In this document: one piece after another, positions 5,714 through 6,155 of the stretch
Layout of the letters: each line of letters begins with the position of its first letter
Numbering within the stretch: the stretch's first letter is position 1
Origin: Acidobacteriota bacterium
GTDB lineage: Bacteria > Acidobacteriota > Vicinamibacteria > Vicinamibacterales > UBA8438
DNA length: 6,155 nucleotides
NCBI GenBank assembly: GCA_005778315.1
Contig: SXOW01000384.1
Span: 1 to 6,155, forward strand
Direction: 5' to 3'
Translations under genes and position numbers: made by a program
The notes under the pieces: generated by a model
Database searches by the model: none
What the model saw: only the letters and a program-made list of their open reading frames with translations
What the model was told of the DNA's origin: nothing

Positions 5714-5738
5714 ACCCGTGTCGAGGCCCGATACGGGT
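5714..5738 (+). promoter_or_regulatory. Hairpin in the leader of the last gene
   Basis: ACCCGTGTCG (5714-5723) pairs with CGATACGGGT (5729-5738) over 10 positions, one a G-U wobble, around a five-base AGGCC loop. It sits between the transglycosylase stop (5698) and the ribosome binding site at 5742. No T run follows, so it is not a standard intrinsic terminator. It could stabilise an mRNA end, act as a weak attenuator or affect access to the ribosome site. Confidence 0.45.
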
Positions 5739-5751
5739 GATGGAGGGAGTC

Positions 5752-6155
5752 ATGCCTGATCGAAAGCGGACATTGGCTACGGTCCTCGGTTTCGCTGTGT
5801 GTGGTCTGGCCACGGCCGCCGTTGCGCTGGCCCAAACGGACATTCCGCGGACGCCGTCCGGCCGCCCCGACCTGTCGGGATCGTACGACACCGCCACCGT
5901 GACGCCGTTGCAGCGACCACAGGAGTTCGGAGACCGGCTCACCTTGACCGCGGAGGAGGTGGCCATCGTGGCCTCCGATCCAGACGGCCCGGCCAGGACC
6001 TTCCACTTGGAGCCGGCCGGTTCTGACGAGCGCGAGGCGGTGCGAAGGGATGCGCAACGTGCCGGGTTCGAGACTGGGGATGGCAACCGGAAAGCGCCAC
6101 CCGCTGGTGGGGATGGGTCCGGCGGCGCAGGGGGCAATGTCGGCGGCTACAACAC
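5752..6155 (+). CDS. Secreted acidobacterial-type protein of unknown function, 3' end beyond the window
   Basis: The first 134 codons of a gene that runs off the right edge. The ATG has a strong GGAGG 5 nt upstream. Residues 1-27 are a signal peptide (basic MPDRKR, hydrophobic core, cleavage at AVALA|QTD). The mature start reads IPRTPSGRPDLSGSYDTATV and TPLQRPQEFGDRLTLTAEE (residues 31-69), and the visible end is Gly-rich (APPAGGDGSGGAGGNVGGYN, residues 115-134). This '(R)TP.G.PDL.G.Y...T.TPL.RP..F' opening is one I associate with a very large family of exported proteins in Acidobacteriota, highly paralogous and without a known biochemical role. That recognition is from memory. The gene follows the transglycosylase by 53 bp on the same strand, so it may be co-transcribed despite the hairpin between them. 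Confidence 0.82.
   Translation, partial: MPDRKRTLATVLGFAVCGLATAAVALAQTDIPRTPSGRPDLSGSYDTATVTPLQRPQEFGDRLTLTAEEVAIVASDPDGPARTFHLEPAGSDEREAVRRDAQRAGFETGDGNRKAPPAGGDGSGGAGGNVGGYN

Noticed and set aside
5479..6057. Long minus-strand frames opposite the end of the transglycosylase and the last gene.
   Set aside because: They are Arg/Ser-rich without motifs and antisense to two genes with clear starts, ribosome sites and signal peptides.

Overview
This window is GC-rich (codon third positions are mostly G or C) and packed with genes. It looks like chromosome from an environmental bacterium, most likely Acidobacteriota (Vicinamibacteria-like). That placement rests on gene content: a cytochrome c/PHM-like copper monooxygenase fusion, a secreted NIPSNAP protein, a secreted protein with a 'PRTPSGRPDLSGSY' and 'TPLQRPQEF' N-terminus, and an SLT/LysM-like transglycosylase. 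It is an inference from remembered family distribution, not a search. I see no rRNA, tRNA, CRISPR array, insertion sequence or phage structural gene.

Layout from left to right. (1) A two-gene minus-strand operon: a secreted multidomain oxidoreductase (signal peptide, CXXCH haem site, PHM-like copper monooxygenase, Ala-rich C-terminal helix; 567-2114), then a secreted protein of unknown function that overlaps its stop codon (ATGA) and runs off the left edge (1-570). A plausible sigma70-type promoter precedes the operon. (2) Divergent from it on the plus strand, a uracil-DNA glycosylase-superfamily protein with four candidate Fe-S cysteines (2284-2952). (3) Converging on that, a minus-strand unit: a hypothetical gene that looks frameshifted (3578-4051, continuing in another frame to 3400) and a secreted NIPSNAP-family protein (2945-3403). 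The NIPSNAP intrinsic terminator lies inside the 3' end of the glycosylase gene. (4) Divergent again, across a 120-bp intergenic region with a perfect 10-bp inverted repeat, an exported lytic transglycosylase-like protein (4172-5698), followed after 53 bp by a second secreted protein that runs off the right edge (5752-6155).

Five of the seven genes encode proteins with N-terminal export signals, so the region mainly serves the periplasm or cell surface: copper/haem redox chemistry, peptidoglycan cleavage and unknown secreted functions. The exceptions are the DNA-repair-type glycosylase and the hypothetical gene at 3578-4051. No canonical defence or mobile system is visible. The items most worth a second look are the cytochrome-monooxygenase fusion with its coupled secreted partner, the probable frameshift at about 3635-3640, the glycosylase tail translated from its neighbour's terminator, and the dyad in the 4052-4171 divergent region.
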